The notes under the pieces: model-generated
Told to the model about the DNA's origin: nothing
The model's database searches: none
Seen by the model: only the letters and a program-made list of their open reading frames with translations
Assembly: GCF_011378715.1 (NCBI RefSeq)
Contig: NZ_WTKU01000012.1
Span: 1-64,000, forward strand
From: Psychromonas sp. SA13A
GTDB taxonomy: Bacteria > Pseudomonadota > Gammaproteobacteria > Enterobacterales > Psychromonadaceae
Direction of reading: 5' to 3'
Length of the DNA: 64,000 nt
Shown here: in pieces, positions 46,620 to 56,599 of the stretch
Numbering within the stretch: position 1 is the first letter of the stretch
Layout of the letters: every line of letters starts with the position of its first letter
Program-made: the position numbers and the translations under genes

Positions 46620-47426
46620 CTAAGTTCTCCAACTTAAAAGTCGATGCTCTAATACACCAACAAACCAATTTATAATTACGCCAAGCACAGACAATATAAA
46701 TACACCTGCAAAAAGACGCTCTAAATCATAAAGTGATCCTGCTTCAAGCACATAAGCGCCTATTCCATAACTTGCCCCTAGCATTTCTGCAGCAACTAAA
46801 AGAATAATTGATATTGCAAGGGAAATTCTAAGTCCTGACAGAATGCCTGGAAGCGCACCGGGTAATACAATTTTACGTACTATTGAAACCCATGACAGTC
46901 CAAAGCTTTGCCCCATGCGAATATAACCTCTATCCACATTATCAATAGCTGCATAGGTCGCCACTACGGTCGGTGTGAAAGATCCTAAAGCGATCAAAGC
47001 ATATTTTGAGCCTTCATCAATGCCAAACCAAATCACAAATAAAGGTAAAAGGGCGATTTTAGGCACAGGGAAAAGGGCGGCAACAACAGGTAATGCACCC
47101 GCTCTCACTAGATTAAACAGCCCAATTAATAGCCCGACAGCAATACCGGCAGTTATACCCATTATTGAACCCATTAGTAAACGTGTTAATGAAGGTAGTA
47201 GATGCTTAAATAACAGGCCTGAGTTGTAAAGGTCAACAAGGGTTTGCGCTACACCTGATGGGCGAGGCAATGTTAAGTCTGAAATCCATCCCGTACTCGT
47301 TCCCCATTCAAGTAAAGCGATCAGGCAGACAAAGACAAGTGGGCCAACAAAAATGATTGGTTTATGTGTAAAACCACCTCCTCTAAAGGGGACTTCTTTG
47401 CTCACTTGCTGTTTGTTAGTTGACAT
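46620..47426 (-). CDS. SsuC/TauC-type ABC permease
   Basis: 268-aa inner-membrane permease of the nitrate/sulfonate/taurine group, about six helices. The family core is SFGLSWVSIVRKIVLPGALPGILSGLRISLAISI, and the C-terminus is GVLEHRLLSWRT. Its start overlaps the ATPase gene by 11 bp. A decayed partial copy of this gene lies at 34157-34428. Confidence 0.92.
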   Translation of the reverse strand: MSTNKQQVSKEVPFRGGGFTHKPIIFVGPLVFVCLIALLEWGTSTGWISDLTLPRPSGVAQTLVDLYNSGLLFKHLLPSLTRLLMGSIMGITAGIAVGLLIGLFNLVRAGALPVVAALFPVPKIALLPLFVIWFGIDEGSKYALIALGSFTPTVVATYAAIDNVDRGYIRMGQSFGLSWVSIVRKIVLPGALPGILSGLRISLAISIILLVAAEMLGASYGIGAYVLEAGSLYDLERLFAGVFILSVLGVIINWFVGVLEHRLLSWRT

Positions 47427-48186
47427 TGATCAGCTCCTTATCGGCAAGTAAAGCTTCTTCGCGCATCAGGTTCCATAAATATTTTTGCTTAATATCCAGT
47501 GCTTCGCTGTGGTTTTTCCTTTCATTTAGGGGAATGTCGATAGTGACTACTTCGCTAATGGTGCCCGGTCTTCGGCTGAGTACCACAATTTTATGACCTA
47601 AGCGTACTGCCTCACTTAAATTGTGTGTTACATAGCATGCGGTAAACTTTTCTCTATCCCAAAGAGAAACTAAATCATCCATCAGTAATTCGCTGGTTTG
47701 GCTATCCAATGCCGAAAGTGGTTCATCCATCAATAAAACTGCAGGGCGAACGCTCAAAGCTCTGGCAATGGCAACCCTTTGTTTCATACCTCCACTGAGT
47801 TGTTTGGGCATAGCATTGGCGAATTCACTGAGTTTTGTTCTTTCGAGTACATCATCGATGATTGATTTAATTTCTTTTTTGGCGATGCCATGATCTTCAA
47901 GCACTAATGAAATATTGTCATAGACACTGCGCCAAGGCAGCAGCGCAAAATCTTGAAATATATAGGTAAGTGGATTAATAGAGTTTTCTGGTGGATTTCC
48001 AATTTGTGTGACTTGACCACTAGAAGGCTTTTCCAAGCCTCCAATGAGTCTAAGCAATGTTGACTTTCCACAGCCAGAAGGCCCTACTAAACAGACAATC
48101 TGGTGTTGATTAATTTCAAGGTTTATATTTTCTAGCACATTAACATCTGAGTAACGATGAGAAATATTGTTGATATGTAAGTTCAT
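47416..48186 (-). CDS. SsuB/TauB-type ABC ATPase
   Basis: 256 aa. Walker A GPSGCGKSTLLRLIGGL near residue 35, Q-loop YIFQDFALLPW, signature LSGGMKQRVAIARAL and Walker B VLLMDEPLSALDSQT. It powers the permease encoded next. Substrate not readable; sulfonates, taurine, nitrate or thiamine precursors use this class. Confidence 0.92.
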   Translation of the reverse strand: MNLHINNISHRYSDVNVLENINLEINQHQIVCLVGPSGCGKSTLLRLIGGLEKPSSGQVTQIGNPPENSINPLTYIFQDFALLPWRSVYDNISLVLEDHGIAKKEIKSIIDDVLERTKLSEFANAMPKQLSGGMKQRVAIARALSVRPAVLLMDEPLSALDSQTSELLMDDLVSLWDREKFTACYVTHNLSEAVRLGHKIVVLSRRPGTISEVVTIDIPLNERKNHSEALDIKQKYLWNLMREEALLADKELINVN

Positions 48187-48199
48187 AAAATACTCAAAT

Positions 48200-49216
48200 T
48201 TAGTAGCTATCTACATAACTAGGATCAACTAACATATCCATTGTTATATTACTTTTAACCAAACCTTCGGTTTTAAACCAATTTAATTGATCTTCAATAC
48301 TGGCGATATTTAATTTTGCACCTTGGTTAAGTCGCATTGCGCCATTGATGATAGAAGGTGCGGCTTTATCATAAGGTTTATCGCTATAAACGTATTTGTG
48401 AATTAATGTCACCATTTCAGTAGCAGCTTCTTCACCTGCAGTTTTATCTACTAATGCAGCATTAAAATCAGCTCCACCTTTTGAAAATGCAGCAAGAAAT
48501 GATTTCACCTGTTCAGGTTTATTTTTAGCGGTGTTGGACGAAGTGAAAACAGTGGTCACCTGGTAGTTGGGTATATAATCAGAGATTTTGCCAATCAACG
48601 TAATATTCTTATTTTTAATCAGCTCTTTAGCGATATGAGGTACCACTGCCCAAGCATCAATTTGTTGAGTTTTTAATGCACCAATAATTGATCCAATTTT
48701 TTGTAACGGTTTAAAGCTGATATCGGAGTCTAAAAAACCTTCTTTTTGTGCTATTTTATGCGCCATATAATGAAAAGATGAGCCAGTTTGAGTGATACCA
48801 AAGGAGTGCCCCTTTAAGTCTGCAGGTGTTTTGAGTCCTGCGTCATAGGCTTTTTTAGACGCAAGGATCATTTGACCATCAACACCGTCTTCTTCATTTA
48901 ACACACCACCGATCACTTTTATCGCACCTTTTCCAGCAAGGTTAATTAAACCACCTGAAACGGCCGTGATACCAAAATCAACATCACCGGAAGCAATAGC
49001 GATTGCCATGGGTTGTGCCGCTTTAAAAAATTTAAATTCAACATCTAATCCCGCTTCTTTAAAATATCCACGTTCATATGCCACAAAGCTTGCAGCGTGA
49101 GATGTCCAGCGTAATGCCCCAACACGAATTTTTTCTGCTGCATTGGCCGCATTTATACTTAAAATGAACGTAAGTAGGCCTAAGAGAAGTGAGCTTTTAT
49201 TTATTTTTCCTATCAT
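48200..49216 (-). CDS. NMT1/SsuA-type substrate-binding protein
   Basis: 338 aa with a signal peptide (MIGKINKSSLLLGLLTFILSINAANA, then AEKIRVG). The body is the NMT1/THI5-like periplasmic-binding fold: WTSHAASFVAYERGYFKEAGLDVEF, AIASGDVDFGITAVSGGL and GITQTGSSFHYMA. It is the first gene of the minus-strand operon and captures the ligand for the permease and ATPase. The substrate is unknown. Confidence 0.9.
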   Translation of the reverse strand: MIGKINKSSLLLGLLTFILSINAANAAEKIRVGALRWTSHAASFVAYERGYFKEAGLDVEFKFFKAAQPMAIAIASGDVDFGITAVSGGLINLAGKGAIKVIGGVLNEEDGVDGQMILASKKAYDAGLKTPADLKGHSFGITQTGSSFHYMAHKIAQKEGFLDSDISFKPLQKIGSIIGALKTQQIDAWAVVPHIAKELIKNKNITLIGKISDYIPNYQVTTVFTSSNTAKNKPEQVKSFLAAFSKGGADFNAALVDKTAGEEAATEMVTLIHKYVYSDKPYDKAAPSIINGAMRLNQGAKLNIASIEDQLNWFKTEGLVKSNITMDMLVDPSYVDSY

Positions 49217-49927
49217 GGTAACCCTTATTGATGGAGTGAATTATCTAAAAAGTAGATAACTTAAATAGATAACCTAGATTTATGTGAGAATGACTAATAT
49301 CAAAAAATAATTTATTTTATATTAACTTACAACACATTAAGCACGCTTGCTTGCGTTATTTGATAGTGGATCAAACTTATGTACTAAGTTTTCATCATTA
49401 TGAGTTTAGATAATGCATCTGACTTTGGTTTTCGCATTTAATAAAAAGCAGTTATTACTCAAAATACTTAATTTTAATTAGAGTGCCTTCTCGAAAAACA
49501 TGAGGGGTGTTGAATAAACTTTATATTATAGCCTTTGTGACCTAAGCTATGCGTCAGTTAACTTAATATCAATTATTTAACATTTATGTATGTATTTTCA
49601 TTTAATATGCGTACATAAATGTATAGGAACAAGTTTTAGATGAAACTCCATATTAGTTATTTTAGATTGATGAAATGATTGATTACTGATACTTGGACGT
49701 GCTTTTTATTAACTGCTCTATACTTTTATTGTCAATATACTTTGATGGTTTTGTTCAAACTTTATAATACAAAATGGATGGTATTTATAAAGAGCTTTGA
49801 TGTTTTTTAATCAAGGATGTTTATCTTAAATTTGCACTGAACTAGGCTTAAATAACCATCATAAAGTCTATATAAAGAAATTTGTTTTACACTGATATAT
49901 TCAGATTAATTAAAAAATGGACTTTTA
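49217..49927. other. 711-bp non-coding region
   Basis: No supported gene on either strand. It must carry the promoters of the ABC operon (minus) and of the GGDEF-EAL gene (plus). TAGATAAC occurs twice near 49253-49273. Otherwise it is plain A+T-rich DNA without clear repeats. Confidence 0.4.
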
Positions 49928-51826
49928 ATGACGATCAATAAACAACTCACCATCTTAATGTTACTTATCTCATTATTTTCTATTATTGTTGTGACTAGTG
50001 CCTTCAAAATTGCTGATGCTGCAAGATTCCACCAACTTAATAGTCAACATTTTAATCATGTTATCGAACTCAGTGAGTTGATTTCTCGTTATCCTAATGC
50101 CATTCCTGACACTGCTACGCTTAAAAAAGTGGTACAAAAAATTCAAGATCAACCTGAAGCTTGCATTGAATTACCTAGCAAGATTGACCGATTTTTTATG
50201 AGAATGATCAATGCGGAAAGTATCATTACCATTTGTAAATATGATATCAAAATCGCAGATGACTTATTGGAAAGTATTAGATTATTTGAGCAAGGATTGA
50301 TCTCTCCAGCTACCATGAAATCTGACCTTAATGAGGGTTATAAAAAATTCAGAATCAACTCTATTGAGTTTATTGTACCGGTTAATAAATTAGCTGATTT
50401 TATTGTTACAACCTCAACGATGGTGACAGTTGTATTATCAGTAGTCTTTTTTCTAATGGCGCTTACTATTGCTAAAGCAATTTTAAAAGTTGTAGAAAAA
50501 ATGGAAAAAACAAAAAGTGCATTAATGATTAGTGAGAAAAAAAATAGACTGCTTGCTCATAAAGATTCACTCACCGAATTACCTAATCGAAACGCGTTAG
50601 ACAAAAAAATAAACCACAATATTTTAATGTGTGGCGATAAAAAGTTTGCCGTGTTTTTTATTGACCTAGACCGCTTTAAAGATGTGAATGATACTCGAGG
50701 CCATGCACAAGGTGATAAATTACTGAATATTATAGCCAAACGGTTATTTAAAGCGATGAGTGATAATGATGCTGTATTTAGGTTTGGGGGAGATGAGTTT
50801 GTTGCTATCGTTAACTTTTCAACTGATACTCATGAAGTTGAACATATTGCCGCTAATATTATTAAGGTTATTGCTGAGCCTATCGCATTAGAAGATAGCG
50901 AGGTTCATGTCACTGCTAGTATTGGTATCTCGGTTTATCCAAATAATGCCGATGATGCTGAAAGTCTTGTTAAATATGCTGATACAGCCATGTATAAAGC
51001 TAAAAAAGAGGGCAAAAATCAATATCTATTTTATCAGGATCTTTTTAGTAAAGACCATGCTCGACGTTTATCCTATGAGTCTCAATTACGCTCTGCAATA
51101 GATAAAGATCAACTGCATATTGCTTATCAACCTGTAGTTAATTTAAATAATTATACAACGCAAGGTACAGAGGCTTTATTACGTTGGCAATTGGACCCAG
51201 ATACGTTTGTTTCACCTGAGGTATTTATTCCTATTGCTGAGTATTCTGGTCAGATTATAGAGATAGGTGAATGGGTATTAAGAAATGCCTGTCGACAAAA
51301 TAAACTATGGCGAGATAGTGGTGCTAGCAAATTAAATATTGCTGTGAATGTATCTCCTTATCAATTATTCAATCCGAATTTTCCTAAATTAGTACAAAGT
51401 ATACTTGCTGAGTTTGATATTCCCCCACATTGTTTAGACCTTGAAATTACAGAAAGCATGACAGTTTCTGATAATGATGTGTTCTTAAAAACATTAAATG
51501 AACTTTCAGAAATGGGTGTTAGGCTATTAATGGATGATTTTGGAACAGGGTACTCTTGTTTAAGTTATTTAAGACAGCTCCCCTTTGATGTATTAAAAAT
51601 CGATAAAAGCTTTGTCAGTGATTACGATACGATTGCATCCACTATTATTAGTATGGGTAAACAATTCGATATGAAAATTATTGCAGAGGGAGTGGAGACC
51701 CAACATAGTTTGGCTATGTTACAACAGCAGAAGTGTGACTTTGCTCAAGGGTATTTTTTCCAACGTCCTGTTTTAGCTGAACAAATCGATATATTTAAAA
51801 TATATAATGATATTAAAAACGCTTGA
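49928..51826 (+). CDS. GGDEF-EAL cyclic-di-GMP protein with periplasmic sensor
   Basis: 632 aa. One helix near residues 8-26, a periplasmic region (about 27-160) with two cysteines, C79 and C103, that could form a disulfide, a second helix near 163-182, then GGDEF (FRFGGDEF, G287) and EAL domains (EALLRW near 415, NVSPYQL, DDFGTGYSCL, KIDKSFV, EGVET). Both active sites look intact, so it could make or degrade cyclic di-GMP. The inhibitory-site arginine five residues before the GGDEF is replaced (SDND). It is monocistronic. Confidence 0.94.
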   Translation: MTINKQLTILMLLISLFSIIVVTSAFKIADAARFHQLNSQHFNHVIELSELISRYPNAIPDTATLKKVVQKIQDQPEACIELPSKIDRFFMRMINAESIITICKYDIKIADDLLESIRLFEQGLISPATMKSDLNEGYKKFRINSIEFIVPVNKLADFIVTTSTMVTVVLSVVFFLMALTIAKAILKVVEKMEKTKSALMISEKKNRLLAHKDSLTELPNRNALDKKINHNILMCGDKKFAVFFIDLDRFKDVNDTRGHAQGDKLLNIIAKRLFKAMSDNDAVFRFGGDEFVAIVNFSTDTHEVEHIAANIIKVIAEPIALEDSEVHVTASIGISVYPNNADDAESLVKYADTAMYKAKKEGKNQYLFYQDLFSKDHARRLSYESQLRSAIDKDQLHIAYQPVVNLNNYTTQGTEALLRWQLDPDTFVSPEVFIPIAEYSGQIIEIGEWVLRNACRQNKLWRDSGASKLNIAVNVSPYQLFNPNFPKLVQSILAEFDIPPHCLDLEITESMTVSDNDVFLKTLNELSEMGVRLLMDDFGTGYSCLSYLRQLPFDVLKIDKSFVSDYDTIASTIISMGKQFDMKIIAEGVETQHSLAMLQQQKCDFAQGYFFQRPVLAEQIDIFKIYNDIKNA

Positions 51827-51997
51827 TAATTCTTAATAGCAATTAATACCAGTTAACAAATAACTTGAATCTACTTAGGTTATTTATTAAAAATCATGGG
51901 GTGAAATAAAAAGGCTTAAAGAATCAAGTGATAAAAGACTCACATTAACTGACGCTCATTAACAGAAAGCAATAAAACAATTAATGACCACTAATCT

Positions 51998-52036
51998 TGC
52001 ACCATGTATTTTGTAATCTACAAAATACATGGTGCA
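51998..52036. terminator. Perfect 18-bp hairpin between convergent genes
   Basis: Left arm 51998-52015 (starts TGCACCATGT) and right arm 52019-52036 are perfect complements with a 3-nt loop, followed by TTTT. It is probably the shared terminator of the GGDEF-EAL gene and the PACE gene. Confidence 0.8.
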
Positions 52037-52061
52037 TTTTACTACTGCTAAAATTAATGAC

Positions 52062-52487
52062 TTAACTAACTGCCAAAGGCTTGCGAACAATAAATGCTCT
52101 TGCATGGTCATAGGTTAAGTTATAAATAAAGGCATAAATTGTTATGCAAATAGTGACGCTAATATCCATAATAAGTGCCTGCCATAAACCGATTTCCAAC
52201 AATAATGCGATCACAGGAATAGTTACAATTAATAAACCTATTTGAAATAAAACAGTGTGAGCAATACGTAAAATTAACGTACGTTTTGTTTTATCGCCTG
52301 TGACAATTTGGTCAAAACCCCAGTTATAGATGAAATTCCATGCCATCGCGATAGTTGCTACAGCTATCATTGTTCCTGATAGTGCTCCTGCATCATGGGT
52401 TGTAAATGTGCTCAGTACAACAATTGCTAAGGTGACTGCTAATACTTCAAATAATACAGCATGAAAGATACGTTCAATCGGTTTCAT
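52062..52487 (-). CDS. PACE-family multidrug efflux protein
   Basis: 141 aa, four membrane helices in two similar halves, the form of AceI-type proteobacterial antimicrobial compound efflux pumps (for biocides such as chlorhexidine). The start MKPIERIFHAVLFE places the conserved glutamate at residue 14. NFIYNWGFDQ and the repeat-like FIYNLTYDHAR are typical. It is divergent from a LysR gene, as aceI and aceR are in Acinetobacter. Confidence 0.92.
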   Translation of the reverse strand: MKPIERIFHAVLFEVLAVTLAIVVLSTFTTHDAGALSGTMIAVATIAMAWNFIYNWGFDQIVTGDKTKRTLILRIAHTVLFQIGLLIVTIPVIALLLEIGLWQALIMDISVTICITIYAFIYNLTYDHARAFIVRKPLAVS

Positions 52488-52580
52488 TTTGTTACTTTCT
52501 CTCTCTTTAAGTTTTTGATAAAAGGTTCCTATACAGGTAGTGAATACAGATAGGAAGTACGGATAGAAATTGCGATTATA

Positions 52581-52594
52581 GTGATCTTTATCAC
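52581..52594. promoter_or_regulatory. Possible LysR-type site
   Basis: GTGATCTTTATCAC, with GTGAT / ATCAC arms, in the 172-bp gap between the divergent PACE and LysR genes. LysR proteins bind dyads of this size, but the match is short. Confidence 0.35.
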
Positions 52595-52659
52595 AGGATA
52601 AAATTAACAGCCATCACGAATGATGATAGTCTGAATTATTATTTTCTCGAGTAAGCATC

Positions 52660-53565
52660 ATGTATAGTCTGGAACAATTAAAAATCTTTGTGACAATTTG
52701 TGAAGAAGGCTCTTTCTCGGCAGCAGCTCGCCAGTTGAAACGTGCTCAATCGGGCGTAAGCCAAGCTATTTCTAACCTTGAGATAGCGATCAACCAAGAG
52801 TTGTTTAGCCGGGAAAAAAACATACCGAGCTTAACCTCGCAGGGGAAAGCATTACTGCCAATTGCAAAGTCGATATTGCATCAGCAGCAGTTTTTTGATC
52901 AGAAGGTTGAATCATTAGCGAAGGGAGCTGAACATGAATTGGTCATTGCGATTGATGAAAGTGTGGTTAATGACGAATTGATGACTATACTCTCGCCATT
53001 GGCAAATCAGTTTCCTATTACAGATGTAGAGATCATCATTACCTCTACTTTTGATGTGGAAGAGTTAGTGAGAGTGGGACAAGCTCATATTGGTATTATC
53101 TATGTTGATGGTGAATTAAAAACCGGTATGGATTTTTTTACTTTGGGGCATGCTCGCTTTTTAACCATTGCATCGCCGCAACATCCACTTTCCGCTTTAT
53201 CCTCAGTGACTGAGTCCGATTTGCAAGCTCATCGGCAATGTGTACATCGTAGTGCGCACAAAAAGGAGTTATGGTTTAGTTATAAAATAAGCCCCACGGC
53301 TTGGTATGCAAACAGTCATATGGCCTTGATTGAGCTTGTTAAAAATAATATAGGTTGGGCTGTTGTACCTGAGTTATTAGCGCATCAACAAATCAACAAT
53401 GGGAGTGTTATTTCATTACCTGTTTCACACGAGTTTGATGGTTGGCTGACTGTTGTCGGTTGTTTAGTTTCTCGTCGTCATGCATCGGGACCAGTATTAG
53501 AAAAAGTGGTTAAAACATTAAAAGATCATAGTTTGCTTAATAAACATTGGACTCTTAAATCATAA
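52660..53565 (+). CDS. LysR-family regulator
   Basis: 301 aa. The N-terminal HTH (LEQLKIFVTICEEGSFSAAARQLKRAQSGVSQAISNLE) is standard; the effector domain follows. It is divergent from the PACE pump, so it most likely activates that gene when the drug or a natural polyamine is present; this follows the AceR example and is not shown by sequence. Confidence 0.92.
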   Translation: MYSLEQLKIFVTICEEGSFSAAARQLKRAQSGVSQAISNLEIAINQELFSREKNIPSLTSQGKALLPIAKSILHQQQFFDQKVESLAKGAEHELVIAIDESVVNDELMTILSPLANQFPITDVEIIITSTFDVEELVRVGQAHIGIIYVDGELKTGMDFFTLGHARFLTIASPQHPLSALSSVTESDLQAHRQCVHRSAHKKELWFSYKISPTAWYANSHMALIELVKNNIGWAVVPELLAHQQINNGSVISLPVSHEFDGWLTVVGCLVSRRHASGPVLEKVVKTLKDHSLLNKHWTLKS

Positions 53566-53591
53566 TCCTCTTAAGTCATAATGCTTGGATG

Positions 53592-54137
53592 TTAACGCTT
53601 TTTTTCTTCTTTCATTTGCCAATCGGCTAACTCTACTAACACCGATAAAGCACCTTGGCCACCAAATTCCAGTGGTGCTTGGTGAAACGCTAGGATATCG
53701 GGATGTTGTGCTAACCATAACGGCACTTGTTTTTTTAATATATGTTTACCCACTCCGTGAATCACACTACAGCAATATAATCCTTCTTTTTTACAACAGC
53801 TAATCAGCGCAGCCAGTTCATTCTTTGCTTGGTGTTGTGTCAAACCATGTAAATCAAGAATAATTTCTGGCGTGAAATCGCCTCGGCGTAATTGTTTCAC
53901 TAAATATTTTTGTGCATCAGTTCGGCTGTAGCGAACAGGGCCATCTTCAGGTAAATGAGGCTCAAAGGCATCCGAGAAGTGGCTCTGCTCAAAATTTTGT
54001 TCACGTTTTTCTTTAATGACCGCTTTATTCTTGATGTTTTTCGGTGGCAATTTTATGGTATCCTGTTGCAATTTTTTTATACCAGCAAATTCTGCGCTAA
54101 ACAGCGAAAAATCATTATCATTATTTTTATCGGTCAT
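53592..54137 (-). CDS. smrB: SmrB endonuclease / ribosome rescue factor
   Basis: 181 aa. The C-terminal Smr domain carries EIILDLHGLTQHQAKNEL and VIHGVGKHILKKQVPLWLAQ, the core motifs of the family. E. coli SmrB cuts mRNA between collided ribosomes. The N-terminal region is charged and probably flexible. It is divergent from prmB, with 57 bp between starts, as in other gammaproteobacteria. Confidence 0.94.
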   Translation of the reverse strand: MTDKNNDNDFSLFSAEFAGIKKLQQDTIKLPPKNIKNKAVIKEKREQNFEQSHFSDAFEPHLPEDGPVRYSRTDAQKYLVKQLRRGDFTPEIILDLHGLTQHQAKNELAALISCCKKEGLYCCSVIHGVGKHILKKQVPLWLAQHPDILAFHQAPLEFGGQGALSVLVELADWQMKEEKKR

Positions 54138-54194
54138 GTTTTTTCCAAAACTAGGTAGTTGAATGTGCGAAGTTTACCTCAAGTGGAGAATAAA

Positions 54195-55106
54195 TTGGAT
54201 ACGATTTTTAGTGATGAAGCGGTTGAAGAGTTAGTAACCATTCAAGATGTTGTACGTTGGGCTGTGACTGAGTTTAATCGTGCGGGCTTATTTTTTGGTC
54301 ATGGCACTGATAATGCCTGGGACGAAGCAGTACAATTAATTTTTCCATCGTTGAATATCGAGCTGCAAAGCAATGTTATGATTCTGCAATCGCGACTAAC
54401 CAAACGTGAGCGCCAAATGTTAGTTGATTTGGTTGTGACGCGCATTGAACAACGTATTCCAGTCCCTTATTTAACCAATAGTGCTTGGTTTGCAGGATTA
54501 GAGTTTTACGTTGATGAACGCACCTTAGTGCCTCGTTCACCTATTGCTGAATTAATTGAAGCTAAGTTTGCCCCTTGGGTAAAAGAGTCTCCAAAACGTA
54601 TTCTCGATTTATGTACTGGTAGCGGTTGTATTGCGATTGCTTGTGCTTATGCCTTTCCTGATGCGGAAGTGGATGCCGTTGATTTATCTGAAGACGCCTT
54701 AGAAGTTGCAGACATTAACATTCAAAATCATGGTGTATCGCAGCAAGTTTTCCCTATCCAGTCTGATTTGTTCAGCGGTGTTGAAAACGAGAAATATGAC
54801 TTAATTGTGTCAAACCCGCCTTATGTAGATGCTGAAGATATGGCAAACTTACCGGAAGAATATAAGCATGAGCCTGAATTAGGATTAGCTTGCGGTAATG
54901 ATGGCTTAGATTTGGTACGTGATATGCTTCGTCAAGCCTCTTCAATGTTAAATGAAGATGGCGTTATGTTTGTAGAAGTAGGTAATTCACAGGTACATTT
55001 ACAAGCTGCTTATCCTGATATCCCATTCCAATGGATTGAATTCTCTATTGGTGGACATGGCGTATTTGTTTTAACTAAAGCACAGCTTGATAATATTAAA
55101 ATATAA
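54195..55106 (+). CDS. prmB: Ribosomal protein L3 glutamine methyltransferase
   Basis: 303 aa from a TTG start at 54195 with GGAG 6 nt upstream. [13 protein letters not shown] aligns with the E. coli PrmB start MDKIFVDEAVNEL, so the earlier TTG at 54159 is less likely. It methylates a glutamine of ribosomal protein L3. Motifs: [19 protein letters not shown] (SAM binding) and [13 protein letters not shown] (NPPY catalytic). The usual neighbours smrB and aroC flank it. Confidence 0.95.
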   Translation: MDTIFSDEAVEELVTIQDVVRWAVTEFNRAGLFFGHGTDNAWDEAVQLIFPSLNIELQSNVMILQSRLTKRERQMLVDLVVTRIEQRIPVPYLTNSAWFAGLEFYVDERTLVPRSPIAELIEAKFAPWVKESPKRILDLCTGSGCIAIACAYAFPDAEVDAVDLSEDALEVADINIQNHGVSQQVFPIQSDLFSGVENEKYDLIVSNPPYVDAEDMANLPEEYKHEPELGLACGNDGLDLVRDMLRQASSMLNEDGVMFVEVGNSQVHLQAAYPDIPFQWIEFSIGGHGVFVLTKAQLDNIKI

Positions 55107-55110
55107 TTAA

Positions 55111-55140
55111 GCTATAAAAGGCTATAAAAGGCTATAAAAG
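55111..55140 (+). repeat. 10-bp tandem repeat, three copies
   Basis: GCTATAAAAG three times without change, right after the prmB stop. Further CATAAAATAAGCATA words follow. Probably slippage in an A+T-rich spacer. Confidence 0.9.
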
Positions 55141-55347
55141 CATAAAATAAGCATAGTTAAGCATAATTATAAGCCGATATTTAAGCTGCAATGAAACACT
55201 TAAATTAGACTAAATGCTCTTAAGTACTTTTAAAATAAAACTGAAAAATAGCATTAAAAAGTGGCATTGAAATTTGTAAATAAGTTAACTGGAAAGGCGA
55301 GTAAGGTGCCTTTTCAATATCAAACATTATGAAGTGGGAAATTAAAA

Positions 55348-56436
55348 ATGGCAGGAAGCAGTATTGGTCAAGTTTTTAAGGTGACAACTTTTGGTGAAAG
55401 CCATGGTGCAGCATTAGGTTGTATTATTGACGGTATTCCACCTAATTTAGCAATCACTGAAGCAGACTTACAGCACGATTTAGACCGTCGTCGTCCGGGA
55501 CAATCTCGTTATACCACGATGCGCCAAGAAGGCGATCAAGTAAAGATCTTATCGGGTGTATTTGAAGGTAAAACGACGGGATGCAGCATTGGATTGATTA
55601 TTGAAAATACCGATCAGCGTTCTAAAGATTATTCTGCAATTAAAGATTTATTTCGCCCTGGCCATGCAGATTATACTTACCATCAGAAATATGGACACCG
55701 TGATTACCGTGGCGGTGGCCGTTCTTCTGCACGTGAAACTGCAATGCGTGTTGCTGCAGGTGCGATTGCTAAAAAGTATCTAAAAGAGCAGTTTGGTGTT
55801 GAAATCCGTGGTTATTTAAGCCAATTAGGGGATATTACACCGGATACGATTGACTGGAATGAAGTAGAAAATAATCCATTCTTCTTCCCTGATGCCAGCA
55901 AAATTACAGCGCTTGAAGATTATATGAAAGCGTTGATTAAAGAAGGTAATTCTGTTGGCGCTAAAGTCACTGTGGTCGCTTCTGGAGTGCCGGTTGGACT
56001 AGGCGAACCTGTATTTGATCGCTTAGATGCTGAATTAGCTCACTCGTTAATGAGTATTAACGCAGTTAAAGGTGTTGAGATTGGTGACGGTTTTGCTGTG
56101 GCGAACCAAAAAGGTACCGAACATCGCGATGAGATGACACCTGAAGGTTTCTTATCAAACCATGCTGGTGGTGTATTAGGTGGTATTTCAACTGGGCAAG
56201 ATATCATTGCGTCTATTGCTTTAAAACCAACATCAAGTTTAACTATTCCTGGTCGCACCATCACAACTGACGGTGAAGCAACAGAAATGATTACAAAAGG
56301 GCGTCATGACCCTTGTGTTGGTATTCGTGCAGTGCCTATCGCAGAAGCGCAAATGGCGATCACGTTACTTGACCACGTATTACGTCACCGTGCACAAAAC
56401 TTGCACGTGACCACTAATACCCCGCACTTAAGATAG
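55348..56436 (+). CDS. aroC: Chorismate synthase
   Basis: 362 aa (E. coli 361). Converts 5-enolpyruvylshikimate 3-phosphate to chorismate with reduced FMN. Signatures: [62 protein letters not shown] and [18 protein letters not shown]-like end ([11 protein letters not shown] region). The start is [20 protein letters not shown]. Confidence 0.97.
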   Translation: MAGSSIGQVFKVTTFGESHGAALGCIIDGIPPNLAITEADLQHDLDRRRPGQSRYTTMRQEGDQVKILSGVFEGKTTGCSIGLIIENTDQRSKDYSAIKDLFRPGHADYTYHQKYGHRDYRGGGRSSARETAMRVAAGAIAKKYLKEQFGVEIRGYLSQLGDITPDTIDWNEVENNPFFFPDASKITALEDYMKALIKEGNSVGAKVTVVASGVPVGLGEPVFDRLDAELAHSLMSINAVKGVEIGDGFAVANQKGTEHRDEMTPEGFLSNHAGGVLGGISTGQDIIASIALKPTSSLTIPGRTITTDGEATEMITKGRHDPCVGIRAVPIAEAQMAITLLDHVLRHRAQNLHVTTNTPHLR

Positions 56437-56490
56437 TGTTAATGGTCGTTTAATTCGCTTAAGGCACTCTTAAGCAATAAGTCAGAAAAT

Positions 56491-56524
56491 AAAAATCCGA
56501 TGCCTAACAGCCTCGGATTTTTTT
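56491..56524 (+). terminator. Rho-independent terminator after aroC
   Basis: A 10-bp stem, AAAAATCCGA / TCGGATTTTT, with a 12-nt loop and a T run ending at 56524. Confidence 0.85.
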
Positions 56525-56599
56525 ATACCTATTTACTGTGTTATCCACTTGGAGAATATAAATAAAAGAAGAAAGAATTAGTTATGTTTTTCTTCTTTT

